DNA of 14,581 nt from an uncultured Sphingomonas sp. (lineage in GTDB: Bacteria; Pseudomonadota; Alphaproteobacteria; Sphingomonadales; Sphingomonadaceae), in contig CAMPJH010000023.1 of assembly GCA_946886845.1 (NCBI GenBank), forward strand, positions 1-14,581, given 5' to 3'. Of the stretch, positions 1 through 8,389 are shown one piece after another. Under the pieces are notes generated by a model. It made no database searches, was not told the DNA's origin, and worked only from the letters and a program-made list of their open reading frames with translations. Position numbers and translations under genes: made by a program. Positions within the stretch are counted from its first letter, which is position 1; each line of letters begins with the position of its first letter.

Positions 1-1
1 G

Positions 2-157
2 TTAGAAGCTGGGAACGCTCGCGAAGAGGGTGGTGACGTTGCCGCCGATCGCGACGAACGCGCCGATGGCGATGATCGAGATCAGCGAGGCGATGGCGCC
101 ATATTCGATAGTGGTCGTGCCGTGCTCGTTGCCAATCAGCTTGAGAATAGGGTTCAT
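2..157 (-). CDS. Flp/Fap-type (type IVb) prepilin
   Basis: A 51-residue protein read on the minus strand from the ATG at 157 to a TAA at 2-4. It would be the pilin subunit of a Tad/Flp adhesion pilus. The N-terminus is a short charged leader ending in Gly13, followed by TTTIEYG. This matches the Flp processing pattern G/XXXXEY, with Glu18 at +5 and Tyr19 at +6 of the predicted mature chain, where a TadV/CpaA-like prepilin peptidase would cut. Residues about 20-44 are one hydrophobic helix, which anchors the subunit in the inner membrane and packs the pilus core. The mature form would be about 38 residues, normal for Flp pilins. An AAGGA motif lies roughly nine bases upstream of the ATG, supporting this start. 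No other tad/cpa gene is visible; any partners would lie beyond the left edge. Family call is confident; the partner system is inferred. Confidence 0.9.
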   Translation of the reverse strand: MNPILKLIGNEHGTTTIEYGAIASLISIIAIGAFVAIGGNVTTLFASVPSF

Positions 158-274
158 GAGACGGATCCTTGGTCGTGATCGCCCTGGGCCTATGGGAGCG
201 CGCGACCGGCCGCCATCGGACGTTTGCGGCTGTCCCGAATTGGCTCAGTCGCAACAAGGCGGCGGCGGCGAGGG
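158..274. other. Intergenic region upstream of the prepilin gene
   Basis: This 117-base stretch separates the pgeF stop from the prepilin start, both on the minus strand. It carries the prepilin ribosome-binding site (AAGGA, read on the minus strand, near 168-172) and presumably its promoter, but I cannot pick convincing -35/-10 boxes. I see no strong hairpin followed by a T-run, so no intrinsic terminator for the lgt-pgeF operon is called. Two plus-strand reading frames cross it; neither looks like a real protein. Confidence 0.5.
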
Positions 275-1030
275 CTAGGCCGGAAGCCCGATCAGGCTGA
301 TCTGGCGGCCGTAATCCGGCTCGCCGCAATGGGTTGCCCGCCGGTAGCTGTAGAAGCGGTCTGGGTCGGAATAGGTGTCGAGCCCAAGCCGTTCGACCCG
401 CGCGATTCCGGCCGCTTCCAGCCGGGCGGCGACATAGGCCTCGAGGTCGAAATGCGGCTGCTCGCCGGTGAAGAAACGGACATTCCCGGGATCATCGGTC
501 AGAAACCTCTCGAGAAAGGCTTCGTCGACTTCATAGCTGCGCAAAGCGATGCACGGGCCGATGGCGGCGGCGATCCGTTCCCGAGCAGCGCCGATCAGCT
601 CCATCCCTGCAATCGCGGCGTCGGTCACTCCGGCGAGCGCTCCGCGCCAGCCGGCATGGGCGGCGCCGACTATCCCCGCTTTCGAATCCGCAAGCAGCAC
701 CGGTGCGCAATCCGCGGTGAGGACGCCGAGAAGCAGGCCCGGCCGGTCGGTGACCATCGCGTCTACGCGCGGGCGTTCGTCGTGCGGCCACGGACGGTCG
801 ACATAGACCACCTCGCCCGAATGGACCTGATGGACCGTCGCAAGCTCGGCGCCAGGGAGCACCGCCGCGACCGCGCGCCGGCGGTTCTCGGCGATCGCCT
901 CGCGGTCGTCGCCGCTGCCGGTGCCGACGTTGAGCCCGGCGAGTATCCCGGTCGAAACGCCGCCGCGCCGTCCCAGGAAGCCGTGCGGAACTGTCATGAG
1001 GCAGTCGGCGCGGATCGCCTCGACGGTCAT
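275..1030 (-). CDS. pgeF: Peptidoglycan editing factor PgeF (YfiH/DUF152 family)
   Basis: A 251-residue protein of the YfiH/DUF152 (multicopper polyphenol oxidoreductase-like, 'laccase domain') family. The E. coli member PgeF prevents mis-incorporation of non-canonical residues into peptidoglycan stem peptides, and other members show purine-nucleoside activities. The metal-site signature is intact: VHQVHS with His67 and His70, TADCAP with Cys108, and AAHAGWRG with His125. IGPC (Cys160) follows as usual for the family. Length is normal. The reading frame is open nine residues further upstream. I chose the ATG at 1030 because it overlaps the stop of the preceding methyltransferase gene (ATGA, 1027-1030), a classic translational-coupling arrangement, and because no good Shine-Dalgarno precedes the longer form. 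It is the last gene of the lgt operon and probably depends on the upstream promoter. Family confidence is very high; the exact biochemical activity here is by homology. Confidence 0.95.
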   Translation of the reverse strand: MTVEAIRADCLMTVPHGFLGRRGGVSTGILAGLNVGTGSGDDREAIAENRRRAVAAVLPGAELATVHQVHSGEVVYVDRPWPHDERPRVDAMVTDRPGLLLGVLTADCAPVLLADSKAGIVGAAHAGWRGALAGVTDAAIAGMELIGAARERIAAAIGPCIALRSYEVDEAFLERFLTDDPGNVRFFTGEQPHFDLEAYVAARLEAAGIARVERLGLDTYSDPDRFYSYRRATHCGEPDYGRQISLIGLPA

Positions 1031-2007
1031 GCTTGAAATCCGGCCGGCGCCGGCCAATTCGGCGAATGGATCGCGATCACCTTGAATAGCTCACCCATCT
1101 GATCGGCGTCGCACAGGCGCTTGCGCGCCGCTTCGATCTCTTCCGCGTGGTCCGGCTGAGCCTTTGAAAGTTTGGCGGCCCGGGTCGCGATTCCGAGGCG
1201 TTCGAGCCATTCGCCCTGGGTGACAAGATCGGTCACGGCAGCACCAAACTCGCGCGCCGCCTTCGCCACAGCTTCGAAGTCGACATGCGCAGTCAGGTCC
1301 TGCTCGCCAGGTCTGTCGAGCAGCGGCGCGAACTTGTGGCCGCGGACAGCCTGAAGCGTTTCGCCCGCCGCGCTTCTCGCGTGGCCATAGTCGACGATCA
1401 GCGCGACGCCGCCACGCGCGACGAGCCGTTTTGCAATCTGCGAGGCGACCGCGTCGCGCGCTGGAGAAACCTCGATGATTTCGCCGTCCCGATCGAGCGC
1501 CAGCCCGGCGCCGACCATGACAATTCGGCGCTCGATGCCTTCGACGAACTGCCGCACCGGGAGCGCGTCGAGGAACTCATTGGCGACGACCATCAGCGGC
1601 CCTTCCGGAATCGTCGACAGATCGTCGTGCCAGTTCGCCTGCGGCACTGCTGATGCCTGGGCGGCGCGAAGCATCGGGCTGGTTTCGACGAAGTCGAACG
1701 GCGGCTCCATTCCGGCATTCCGCATCGCCCGCAGAGCGTCCGCGGCGAGAGTCCCGCGGCCCGGGCCAAGCTCGACGTAGCGCGCGTCCGCCGGCTTGCC
1801 CGCCCGAACCCAGCAGTCGGCGAGGCAGGCGCCGACCAACTCGCCGAACATCTGGCTGATCTCCGGGGCGGTGGTGAAGTCGCCGCCCGCCCCAAGCGGG
1901 TCGCGGGTCGCGTAATAATAAGCGTTGCAGGCTTCCATGTACGCTTCGACGGTAAGGGGACCTTCGGCACGAATACGGTCCCGGAGCGCGCGCTCCAGCG
2001 GGGTCAA
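1027..2007 (-). CDS. MidA/NDUFAF7-like SAM-dependent methyltransferase
   Basis: A 326-residue class I S-adenosylmethionine-dependent methyltransferase of the DUF185/MidA family. Its mitochondrial relative NDUFAF7 methylates an arginine of a complex I subunit during assembly; bacterial substrates are less certain. Family hallmarks are all present: [18 protein letters not shown] (39-56), the SAM-binding motif VELGPGRGT (78-86), the acidic residue Glu108 in [17 protein letters not shown] (143-154) and a later VDYGH. The start is a TTG at 2007 that overlaps the lgt stop as TTGA (2004-2007). The frame runs open far upstream to 3588, but that part is shadow coding opposite lgt and the acyl-CoA synthetase gene. 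The next in-frame ATG would delete the first 23 residues. The 3' end overlaps pgeF as ATGA. It is the middle gene of lgt-midA-pgeF, an order I recall as common in alphaproteobacteria. Confidence 0.92.
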   Translation of the reverse strand: MTPLERALRDRIRAEGPLTVEAYMEACNAYYYATRDPLGAGGDFTTAPEISQMFGELVGACLADCWVRAGKPADARYVELGPGRGTLAADALRAMRNAGMEPPFDFVETSPMLRAAQASAVPQANWHDDLSTIPEGPLMVVANEFLDALPVRQFVEGIERRIVMVGAGLALDRDGEIIEVSPARDAVASQIAKRLVARGGVALIVDYGHARSAAGETLQAVRGHKFAPLLDRPGEQDLTAHVDFEAVAKAAREFGAAVTDLVTQGEWLERLGIATRAAKLSKAQPDHAEEIEAARKRLCDADQMGELFKVIAIHSPNWPAPAGFQA

Positions 2008-2885
2008 GAGACGCTCGCGGACCCGAGTGTCGGCTCGACGCGCACCCGCCGGCTTTTCGCTGTCCACATCAGCCAGGCGCCGCCGACGATCAGCGGAATC
2101 GACAGCCACTGGCCCATGTGCAGCCCGGTCGCCCGGGCGAACTCGACCAGCTGCGAGTCGGGTTCGCGAACGAACTCCACGGCGAAGCGGAACAGGCCGT
2201 AAAACAGGCCGAACGCGCCGACCAGCTTGCCCGGCTGGTAGCGCGCCTCGGTCTTCCAGAACATCCACCACAGGATCGCGAACAGGACCGCACCCTCGAG
2301 GATCGCCTCGTAGAGTTGGGTCGGATGGCGGGGCGGTCCGAGGAATGGCCGGCCCGCCATGAATTCGGGAAAGCGGACCGCCCACGGAACATTGGTCGGC
2401 GCGCCCCACAGCTCTGCGTTCACGAAATTGGCGAGCCGGCCGAAGAACAGGCCGATCGGCGCGACGCAGGCGACATAATCGTGGATCCTCAGCGCCGGCA
2501 GCTTCTGCTTCCACGAGAGGTACAAAATCCCCGCCACAGTGCCGAGCAGGCCGCCGTGGAACGACATGCCGCCGTCCCACAGCTTCAATATGTCGAGCGG
2601 GTTCGCCAGGTAGAAGCCCGGATTGTAGAACAGCACATAGCCGAGCCGGCCGCCGAGGATCACTCCGACCGCCGCATAAAACACCAGGTCGTCGGCGTGG
2701 CGGCGGGCCATCGGCGCGCCGGGCTGCTTCAGCAGCTTCAGCATGTACCAATAGCCGATGAAAATCCCGGCGAGGTAGGCCAGGCTGTACCAGCGCAGCT
2801 CGAAGAAGCCGAGGTCGAGCGCGATCGGCGACAGGCCGAGGTCGGACCATGCGATTGCGTTCGAGGAACTCTCTGCGGGCGGCAA
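2004..2885 (-). CDS. lgt: Prolipoprotein diacylglyceryl transferase Lgt
   Basis: A 293-residue multi-pass inner-membrane enzyme. It transfers diacylglycerol from phosphatidylglycerol to the lipobox cysteine of prelipoproteins, the first step of lipoprotein maturation. Visible signatures are the conserved His in SFHGG (His110), the Lgt signature [13 protein letters not shown] (149-161, with Arg150, Asn153, Asn156 and Glu158), HPTQLYEA (187-194), and [11 protein letters not shown] (233-243). [10 protein letters not shown] (255-264) precedes the last membrane segment. Hydrophobic helices are spread over the whole length as expected. The second glycine often seen in GRLGN is Ala152, a tolerated change. 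The start is a TTG at 2885, supported by an AAGGA motif about six bases upstream and by the lack of any usable ATG before the first membrane helix. It leads the lgt-midA-pgeF operon and is divergent from the acyl-CoA synthetase gene. Confidence 0.96.
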   Translation of the reverse strand: MPPAESSSNAIAWSDLGLSPIALDLGFFELRWYSLAYLAGIFIGYWYMLKLLKQPGAPMARRHADDLVFYAAVGVILGGRLGYVLFYNPGFYLANPLDILKLWDGGMSFHGGLLGTVAGILYLSWKQKLPALRIHDYVACVAPIGLFFGRLANFVNAELWGAPTNVPWAVRFPEFMAGRPFLGPPRHPTQLYEAILEGAVLFAILWWMFWKTEARYQPGKLVGAFGLFYGLFRFAVEFVREPDSQLVEFARATGLHMGQWLSIPLIVGGAWLMWTAKSRRVRVEPTLGSASVS

Positions 2886-2952
2886 GGCTTTTCCTTTTCG
2901 GTCCGCGCCTCATAAGGTGCGAGGCGTCAAAGGCAATCGGAGCGGGCAACGC
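2886..2952. promoter_or_regulatory. Divergent control region with a 6-bp inverted repeat
   Basis: These 67 bases separate the divergent starts of lgt and the acyl-CoA synthetase gene, so both promoters or untranslated leaders must use this space or overlap the coding ends. It contains a perfect inverted repeat, CGCCTC (2906-2911) and GAGGCG (2921-2926), around a nine-base loop. An alternative pairing, GCGCCT with AGGTGC around CATA, is also possible. The minus strand carries the lgt ribosome site (AAGGA near 2892-2896). The plus strand carries GGAG at 2939-2942 for the next gene. The repeat could be an operator or a leader hairpin; function is not shown. No clear -35/-10 pair was recognised. 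Confidence 0.35.
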
Positions 2953-4605
<1,653 letters not shown>

Positions 4606-4607
4606 CC

Positions 4608-5606
4608 ATGGCCGATCATCCGCATAGCAAGCATGGCCTCGTCGGCGTTCTGCTGATCAACCTCGGCACACCCGACGCGCCCGAAGCGGGAGCGGTGCGC
4701 CGCTATCTGGCCGAGTTCCTGACCGACCCGCGGGTGATCGAGATCCCGGCTTGGCTGTGGCGGCCGATCCTTCACGGCGTCGTGCTTCGCCTGAGGCCGC
4801 GCAAGTCGGCGCATGCCTACCGCCAAATATGGACCAACGAAGGATCGCCGCTCGCGGCCATCACCAGGCGCCAGACCGACGCGCTTCGCGAGCGCCTGGG
4901 CGAGGGAGTCGTGGTCGAGTTTGCGATGCGCTACGGGCGACCGGGCATTGGCGCCGCCGTCGCACGGATGGTTGCGGCCGGATGCGACCGGATCCTCGCG
5001 GCGCCGCTCTATCCGCAATATTGCGCGGCGACGACGGCCAGCGCCCAGGATGCTTTTTTCGCGGCGCTAGCCGGGCTGCGACGGCAGCCCGCAATTCGCA
5101 CGCTACCGGCTTATTATAACGATCCACTCTACATCGACGCGTTGACGACCAGCATCGAGCGGCAATTGCTAGCGCTCGACTTCGCGCCACAGCGCCTGCT
5201 GCTGAGCTTCCACGGAATGCCGCAGCGCACGCTCGAGCTCGGTGATCCGTATCACGACCAGTGCCAGGCAACGGCGCGGCTGCTCGGCGACAAGCTAGCG
5301 ATCGCGACCGACGTCGCATTCCAGTCGCGCTTCGGCCGGGCGAAGTGGCTGCAACCGGCGACCGACGCGACGCTCGCCGCGTATCCGGGCCAAGGCGTCA
5401 CCCGGATCGCCATCGCCGCGCCCGGCTTTTCCGCCGACTGCGTCGAGACGCTCGAAGAGCTCGAGATTCGCGGCCGCGACACGTTCGTCGCCGCCGGCGG
5501 GGAGTCCTTCGCCCGCCTCGATTGCCTGAACGATTCAGCTGAAGGCATGCACATGCTGGAAGGCCTCGTCCGGCGTGAGCTTGCAGGCTGGCTTCCGCCC
5601 GAATAA
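4608..5606 (+). CDS. hemH: Ferrochelatase HemH
   Basis: A 332-residue ferrochelatase, which inserts ferrous iron into protoporphyrin IX in the last step of protohaem synthesis. It starts at an ATG two bases after the upstream stop, so translation is probably coupled. Diagnostic motifs are the N-terminal LLINLGTPDAP (15-25), LYPQYCAATTAS (134-145), SFHGMP with the metal-binding His202, FQSRFGRAKW (238-247) and GFSADCVETLEEL (273-285) with the conserved acidic residues. Length matches bacterial enzymes. Five cysteines occur at 126, 139, 219, 278 and 306. Some bacterial ferrochelatases, including that of Caulobacter, hold a [2Fe-2S] cluster with unusual cysteine spacing, so a cluster here is possible but unproven. 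A peripheral inner-membrane location is expected from the family. Confidence 0.97.
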   Translation: MADHPHSKHGLVGVLLINLGTPDAPEAGAVRRYLAEFLTDPRVIEIPAWLWRPILHGVVLRLRPRKSAHAYRQIWTNEGSPLAAITRRQTDALRERLGEGVVVEFAMRYGRPGIGAAVARMVAAGCDRILAAPLYPQYCAATTASAQDAFFAALAGLRRQPAIRTLPAYYNDPLYIDALTTSIERQLLALDFAPQRLLLSFHGMPQRTLELGDPYHDQCQATARLLGDKLAIATDVAFQSRFGRAKWLQPATDATLAAYPGQGVTRIAIAAPGFSADCVETLEELEIRGRDTFVAAGGESFARLDCLNDSAEGMHMLEGLVRRELAGWLPPE

Positions 5607-5638
5607 GCGGCGCGAAACCAAGGAACAGGAGAAGAGCA

Positions 5639-6361
5639 ATGGCCCGAGTGGCGATCGTCACTGGCGGAACGCGCGGCATCGGCGAGGCGATCAGCATCGT
5701 CCTTCGCGACATGGGCCTCGACGTCGCCGCCACCTACGCTGGCAATGACGAGCGGGCCAAGGCGTTCACCGACCGCACCCGGATCGGTGCCTACAAGTGG
5801 GACGTGGCCGATTTCGAAGCCTGCCAGAAGGGCGTCGCCCAGGTCGAGGACGACCTCGGCCCGGTCGACGTGCTAGTCAACAATGCGGGAATCACCCGCG
5901 ACGCGACGATGAAGCGCATGGACCACGCCAAGTGGCAGGACGTCATCGACACCAATCTCGGCGGCTGCTTCAACATGGCCAAGGCGGTGTTCGAAGGGAT
6001 GACCAGCCGCGGCTACGGCCGGATCGTCAACATCGGCTCGATCAACGGCCAGGCGGGCCAGTACGGCCAGGTCAATTACGCCGCCGCCAAATCGGGGATT
6101 CACGGCTTCACCAAGGCACTGGCGCAGGAGGGCGCGCGGTTCGGGGTGACGGTCAACGCCGTCGCGCCCGGTTACATCGACACCGACATGGTCGCAGCGG
6201 TGCCCGAGGACGTGCTTGCCAAGATCGTCGCCCGGGTCCCGGTCGGCCGCCTCGGCCGCGCCGACGAGATCGCCCGCGGAGTCGCCTTCCTGTGCGACGA
6301 GAATGCCGGCTTCGTCACCGGCTCGACGCTGTCGATCAACGGCGGCCAGCATATGTATTGA
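5639..6361 (+). CDS. phaB: Acetoacetyl-CoA reductase PhaB (SDR family)
   Basis: A 240-residue short-chain dehydrogenase/reductase. It is predicted to reduce acetoacetyl-CoA to (R)-3-hydroxybutyryl-CoA with NADPH, supplying monomer for polyhydroxybutyrate. SDR signatures are complete: the cofactor loop TGGTRGIG (8-15), NNAG (81-84), Asn107, and the catalytic Ser134, Tyr147 and Lys151. Several segments follow the PhaB pattern more closely than FabG: NNAGITRDATMKRM, IVNIGSINGQAGQYGQVNY, APGYIDTDMV and the C-terminal NGGQHMY. The start is the ATG at 5639, preceded by a strong AGGAG at 5627-5631 with a seven-base spacer. It lies 32 bases after hemH and may share its transcript. No PHA synthase or thiolase gene is in view. 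A FabG-like role remains a minor alternative. Confidence 0.9.
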   Translation: MARVAIVTGGTRGIGEAISIVLRDMGLDVAATYAGNDERAKAFTDRTRIGAYKWDVADFEACQKGVAQVEDDLGPVDVLVNNAGITRDATMKRMDHAKWQDVIDTNLGGCFNMAKAVFEGMTSRGYGRIVNIGSINGQAGQYGQVNYAAAKSGIHGFTKALAQEGARFGVTVNAVAPGYIDTDMVAAVPEDVLAKIVARVPVGRLGRADEIARGVAFLCDENAGFVTGSTLSINGGQHMY

Positions 6362-6392
6362 TGGCGGCGCGGCGCTGTCGGCACCGGCGACG

Positions 6393-7184
6393 CTAGTCGA
6401 GATAGATGCCCACCACCTTCCAGTCCGAGCCTTCCCGGGCGAGGCTGACGGTTTCGATGACGTCGGCCTTGTTGGCAAAGCTGGTGCGGAATTTGACGAC
6501 CTCGACCCCGGCCGGCGGCGCGGGCACGCTTTCCTGGCTCAGCGCTGTCCGGGAAACGACCGCGCCCAGCGGCACCCGGACCTGTTCGGAAACCTCCGCC
6601 CATTTCTCGGCCGTATTGGCTTCGCGGAACGATGTTGCGGTGCCCAGCCAACTGTCTTTCCAGCGACCCTGGTCGCCGAGCACCAGCCACGCGCGTGCCG
6701 AGCGGACGACCTCCGATTCGCCAACTGTGACCGGAGCAATTGTTTCGACGGACGCTGCGTTGGTTGCTGCGGACGGTGCCGTCCCATCCGAAATCAGGGA
6801 CAATGCCAGCGCCCCAAGAAGAATCGACATGAGTAATACTCCTGCGATGAGCCCGATCGGGAATCGCGTTCGCGCCCGATCGGCACCCGGTACCGCAGCC
6901 TGTCCCATATTTGCCGATGACCCGGCTTCCCCGATTTGCTTGTCCACATGATTTTGGGGGCCGTCGCCCTCGGTATCGAGCAACAGTCGCGCCGCTTCGC
7001 GGCTGCTGGAAACTTCTAGCTTGCGGCGCGCGTCGCGAAGCCGTTCATTCACCGTGTGCACCGACAGGTCGAGATGCCGGGCAATCGATTTCGCATCGTG
7101 CCCGCGCACGATGAGCCGAAGGGTCTGCTTCTCCTTTTCGGTCAGCGTTTGAAATCGTGCCGACATTGCCTCGTCTGCGCTCAC
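6393..7184 (-). CDS. Membrane-tethered LuxR-type HTH protein with DUF4019 domain
   Basis: A 263-residue protein in three parts. Residues about 12-65 form a LuxR/NarL-type helix-turn-helix (LTEKEKQTLRLIVRG, then KSIARHLDLSVHTVNERLR and RRKLEV). A hydrophilic linker leads to a single membrane helix at about 109-131. The C-terminal part (about 158-263) matches DUF4019, with ARAWLVLGDQGRWKDSW, an RVPLGAVVSR core and WKVVGIYLD at the end. Topology predicts a cytoplasmic DNA-binding head and a periplasmic DUF4019 domain, like the one-component ToxR/CadC design but with a different sensor; this is inference. No receiver domain is present, so no partner kinase is expected. The start is uncertain: GTG at 7184 or ATG at 7166 (six residues shorter), neither with a strong ribosome site. 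It converges on phaB with a 31-base gap. The ligand and target genes are unknown. Confidence 0.85.
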   Translation of the reverse strand: MSADEAMSARFQTLTEKEKQTLRLIVRGHDAKSIARHLDLSVHTVNERLRDARRKLEVSSSREAARLLLDTEGDGPQNHVDKQIGEAGSSANMGQAAVPGADRARTRFPIGLIAGVLLMSILLGALALSLISDGTAPSAATNAASVETIAPVTVGESEVVRSARAWLVLGDQGRWKDSWLGTATSFREANTAEKWAEVSEQVRVPLGAVVSRTALSQESVPAPPAGVEVVKFRTSFANKADVIETVSLAREGSDWKVVGIYLD

Positions 7185-7246
7185 GCGTTCACTTGGGACG
7201 GCCTAAGTAGCAGCGCCATGCGTCGCTACCCCCAAAAAATCGTCTC

Positions 7247-7266
7247 GCCCGTCGGCGACGGCGGGC
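7247..7266 (-). terminator. GNRA-loop hairpin followed by a T-run (weak terminator candidate)
   Basis: An eight-pair stem (7247-7254 with 7259-7266, one or two G-T pairs depending on strand) closes a four-base loop at 7255-7258. The loop reads GCGA on the plus strand. On the minus strand the stem is followed, after about seven bases, by TTTTTT (7234-7239). It could end minus-strand transcription coming from the ATP-grasp gene before the regulator gene at 7184. It lies over 240 bases past that gene's stop and the T-run is not adjacent, so the call is weak. It may simply be part of the neighbouring repeat. Confidence 0.3.
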
Positions 7267-7280
7267 GGCACCGTCGCGAT

Positions 7281-7314
7281 CGCGGATTGCTTCGCTGGGC
7301 TCGCAATGACAGTC
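7281..7314. repeat. Probable dispersed intergenic repeat (GCAATGAC type)
   Basis: Read on the minus strand this stretch gives GTCATTGCGAGCCCAGCG followed by AAGCAATCCGCG. It closely resembles a short intergenic repeat I recall in many alphaproteobacterial genomes, with a core like GTCATTGCGAG...GCGAAGCAATCC. It has self-complementary ends, ATTGC at 7286-7290 and GCAAT at 7303-7307. Only one copy lies in this window, so repetition is not shown here; the call rests on remembered similarity. It ends just before the ATG of the small RHH gene at 7322, so it probably forms that gene's 5' flank. Confidence 0.55.
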
Positions 7315-7321
7315 AGGCGGC

Positions 7322-7555
7322 ATGACCCCGTTCGGCCCGCCGGTGAAAAGGTCGGTGACGATCGCCGGCCATGAGACCTCGATCGCGCTCGAGCCATTGT
7401 TCTGGCAAGCGCTGGCGGATGCCGCGGCCGAGGAAATGCTACCGCTGAACGCGTTGATTGCCCGGATCGATGCCGAACGGCTCGAGCAGTTGCCGCCGGC
7501 GAACCTGGCGTCAGCGATCCGCCAGTGGCTGTTCGCTCGATCGCTTGGCGGCTGA
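7322..7555 (+). CDS. Ribbon-helix-helix domain protein (RHH_4 type)
   Basis: A 77-residue protein that is almost entirely one ribbon-helix-helix domain of the RHH_4 (PF13467-like) type. The pattern KRSVTIAGHETSIALEPLFW (9-28) gives the beta-strand and first helix. LNALIARIDAERL follows, then the family's closing NLASAIRQWLFA. Such proteins are small, common in alphaproteobacteria and probably bind DNA as dimers; targets are unknown. The start is the ATG at 7322: an in-frame TGA at 7307-7309 excludes a longer form. No good Shine-Dalgarno is seen, so translation may be weak. The last 45 bases overlap the 3' end of the ATP-grasp gene on the other strand. Both frames look genuine because the conserved C-terminal motif of this protein falls inside the overlap. 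Confidence 0.82.
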   Translation: MTPFGPPVKRSVTIAGHETSIALEPLFWQALADAAAEEMLPLNALIARIDAERLEQLPPANLASAIRQWLFARSLGG

Positions 7556-8389
7556 CAGGACGGCTTCGGCGAACATGGCCGCGGAATCGGGCGCCTGGGC
7601 CATGAAGAAAGCCGGCTCGATCAGCTCCAGCTCCATGACCTGGAGCGACCCGCAATTGCCGACAACGAGGTCAACGCGCGCATAGAGTGCCGGAGCGGGA
7701 GCGGCCGCCAACGCGGCGAGCGCGATCTGTTCGGCGCCCTCCGGCGGATCGCACAGAGCGATGATCCCGCCATGTTCGGGCTGCACCCGGAACTCGCCAG
7801 CGGCGGGCAATTTGCTGACGGAGTGGCTCAAGCGACCGTCGAAGAAGATCAACGACCATTCGCCCTGGTCGACGATTGCCGGCAGCCAGGGCTGGACCAT
7901 CATCCTGCAGCCGCGAACCGAATCCGGAATCGGATCGTCAGGCCCGAGCCTGAAAGTCCGGTAAGCGCTGGCCGAAACCGGCGGCTTCACCACCAGATCG
8001 GCGCACTGGAAATGCTCGCGCGTTCGATCGAGCTCGGCTTCGTCGAGCCGTTCGACGACTTCGGTCGGAACCGTCGGGACATCCGTCTCGCAAAGCTCGG
8101 CGAGATAGGCCTTGTCGCTGTTCCAGCGGAGCAGCGGAACCGGGTTCTGAATGGGAGCGCCGTCGGCTTCAAGCCGATCGAGCAGGCTCAGCCAGCGATC
8201 GAAATGCTGATGATATCCCCAGGCGACGAGCGGCATCACAAGGTCGAAGCCCGCCGCGTCGAAGGGATCGTCCCAGCGCAATGGCGACACCTCGGCGCCG
8301 GCGGCTGACAGCGCCCCGGCCTCGACGTCGTAAGCCCAGCGCCACTCGGCCGAATAATCGGCGCGCGGAATCAGGATTGCGATCCGCAT
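7511..8389 (-). CDS. ATP-grasp domain protein (glutathione-synthetase fold), substrate unknown
   Basis: A 292-residue protein with the shape of an ATP-grasp ligase. The N-terminal part (about 1-90) resembles the pre-ATP-grasp domain, with MRIAILIPRADY and VMPLVAWGYH. Next comes a nucleotide-binding region with RWNSDKAYLAEL (88-99, Lys93) and LVVKPPVSAS (132-141). Then come MVQPWLPAI, EWSLIFFDGRLSHSVSK (177-193) and the metal-binding end RVDLV (238-242) and MELELIEPAFF (252-262). The last motif resembles that of DcsG-like and related ATP-grasp enzymes. Enzymes of this fold join a carboxylate to an amine or thiol using ATP; the substrates here are not known. The ATG at 8389 follows directly on the TAG of the glutamate dehydrogenase gene with no gap, so the two are surely co-transcribed. 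The C-terminal tail overlaps the facing RHH gene. Confidence 0.85.
   Translation of the reverse strand: MRIAILIPRADYSAEWRWAYDVEAGALSAAGAEVSPLRWDDPFDAAGFDLVMPLVAWGYHQHFDRWLSLLDRLEADGAPIQNPVPLLRWNSDKAYLAELCETDVPTVPTEVVERLDEAELDRTREHFQCADLVVKPPVSASAYRTFRLGPDDPIPDSVRGCRMMVQPWLPAIVDQGEWSLIFFDGRLSHSVSKLPAAGEFRVQPEHGGIIALCDPPEGAEQIALAALAAAPAPALYARVDLVVGNCGSLQVMELELIEPAFFMAQAPDSAAMFAEAVLSAAKRSSEQPLADR

Noticed and set aside
224..1036. A 270-codon plus-strand frame.
   Set aside because: It is the antisense shadow of pgeF, whose metal-binding motifs are complete on the minus strand.
6362..6392. A possible bidirectional terminator between phaB and the regulator gene.
   Set aside because: Only a four-pair GTCG/CGAC stem is visible and there is no T-run on either strand.
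7056..7325. An 89-codon plus-strand frame across the spacer ahead of the RHH gene.
   Set aside because: It is antisense to the regulator gene and then runs through the repeat-like block; its tail (LLRWARNDSQAA) is the kind of translation such repeats give, not a conserved protein.
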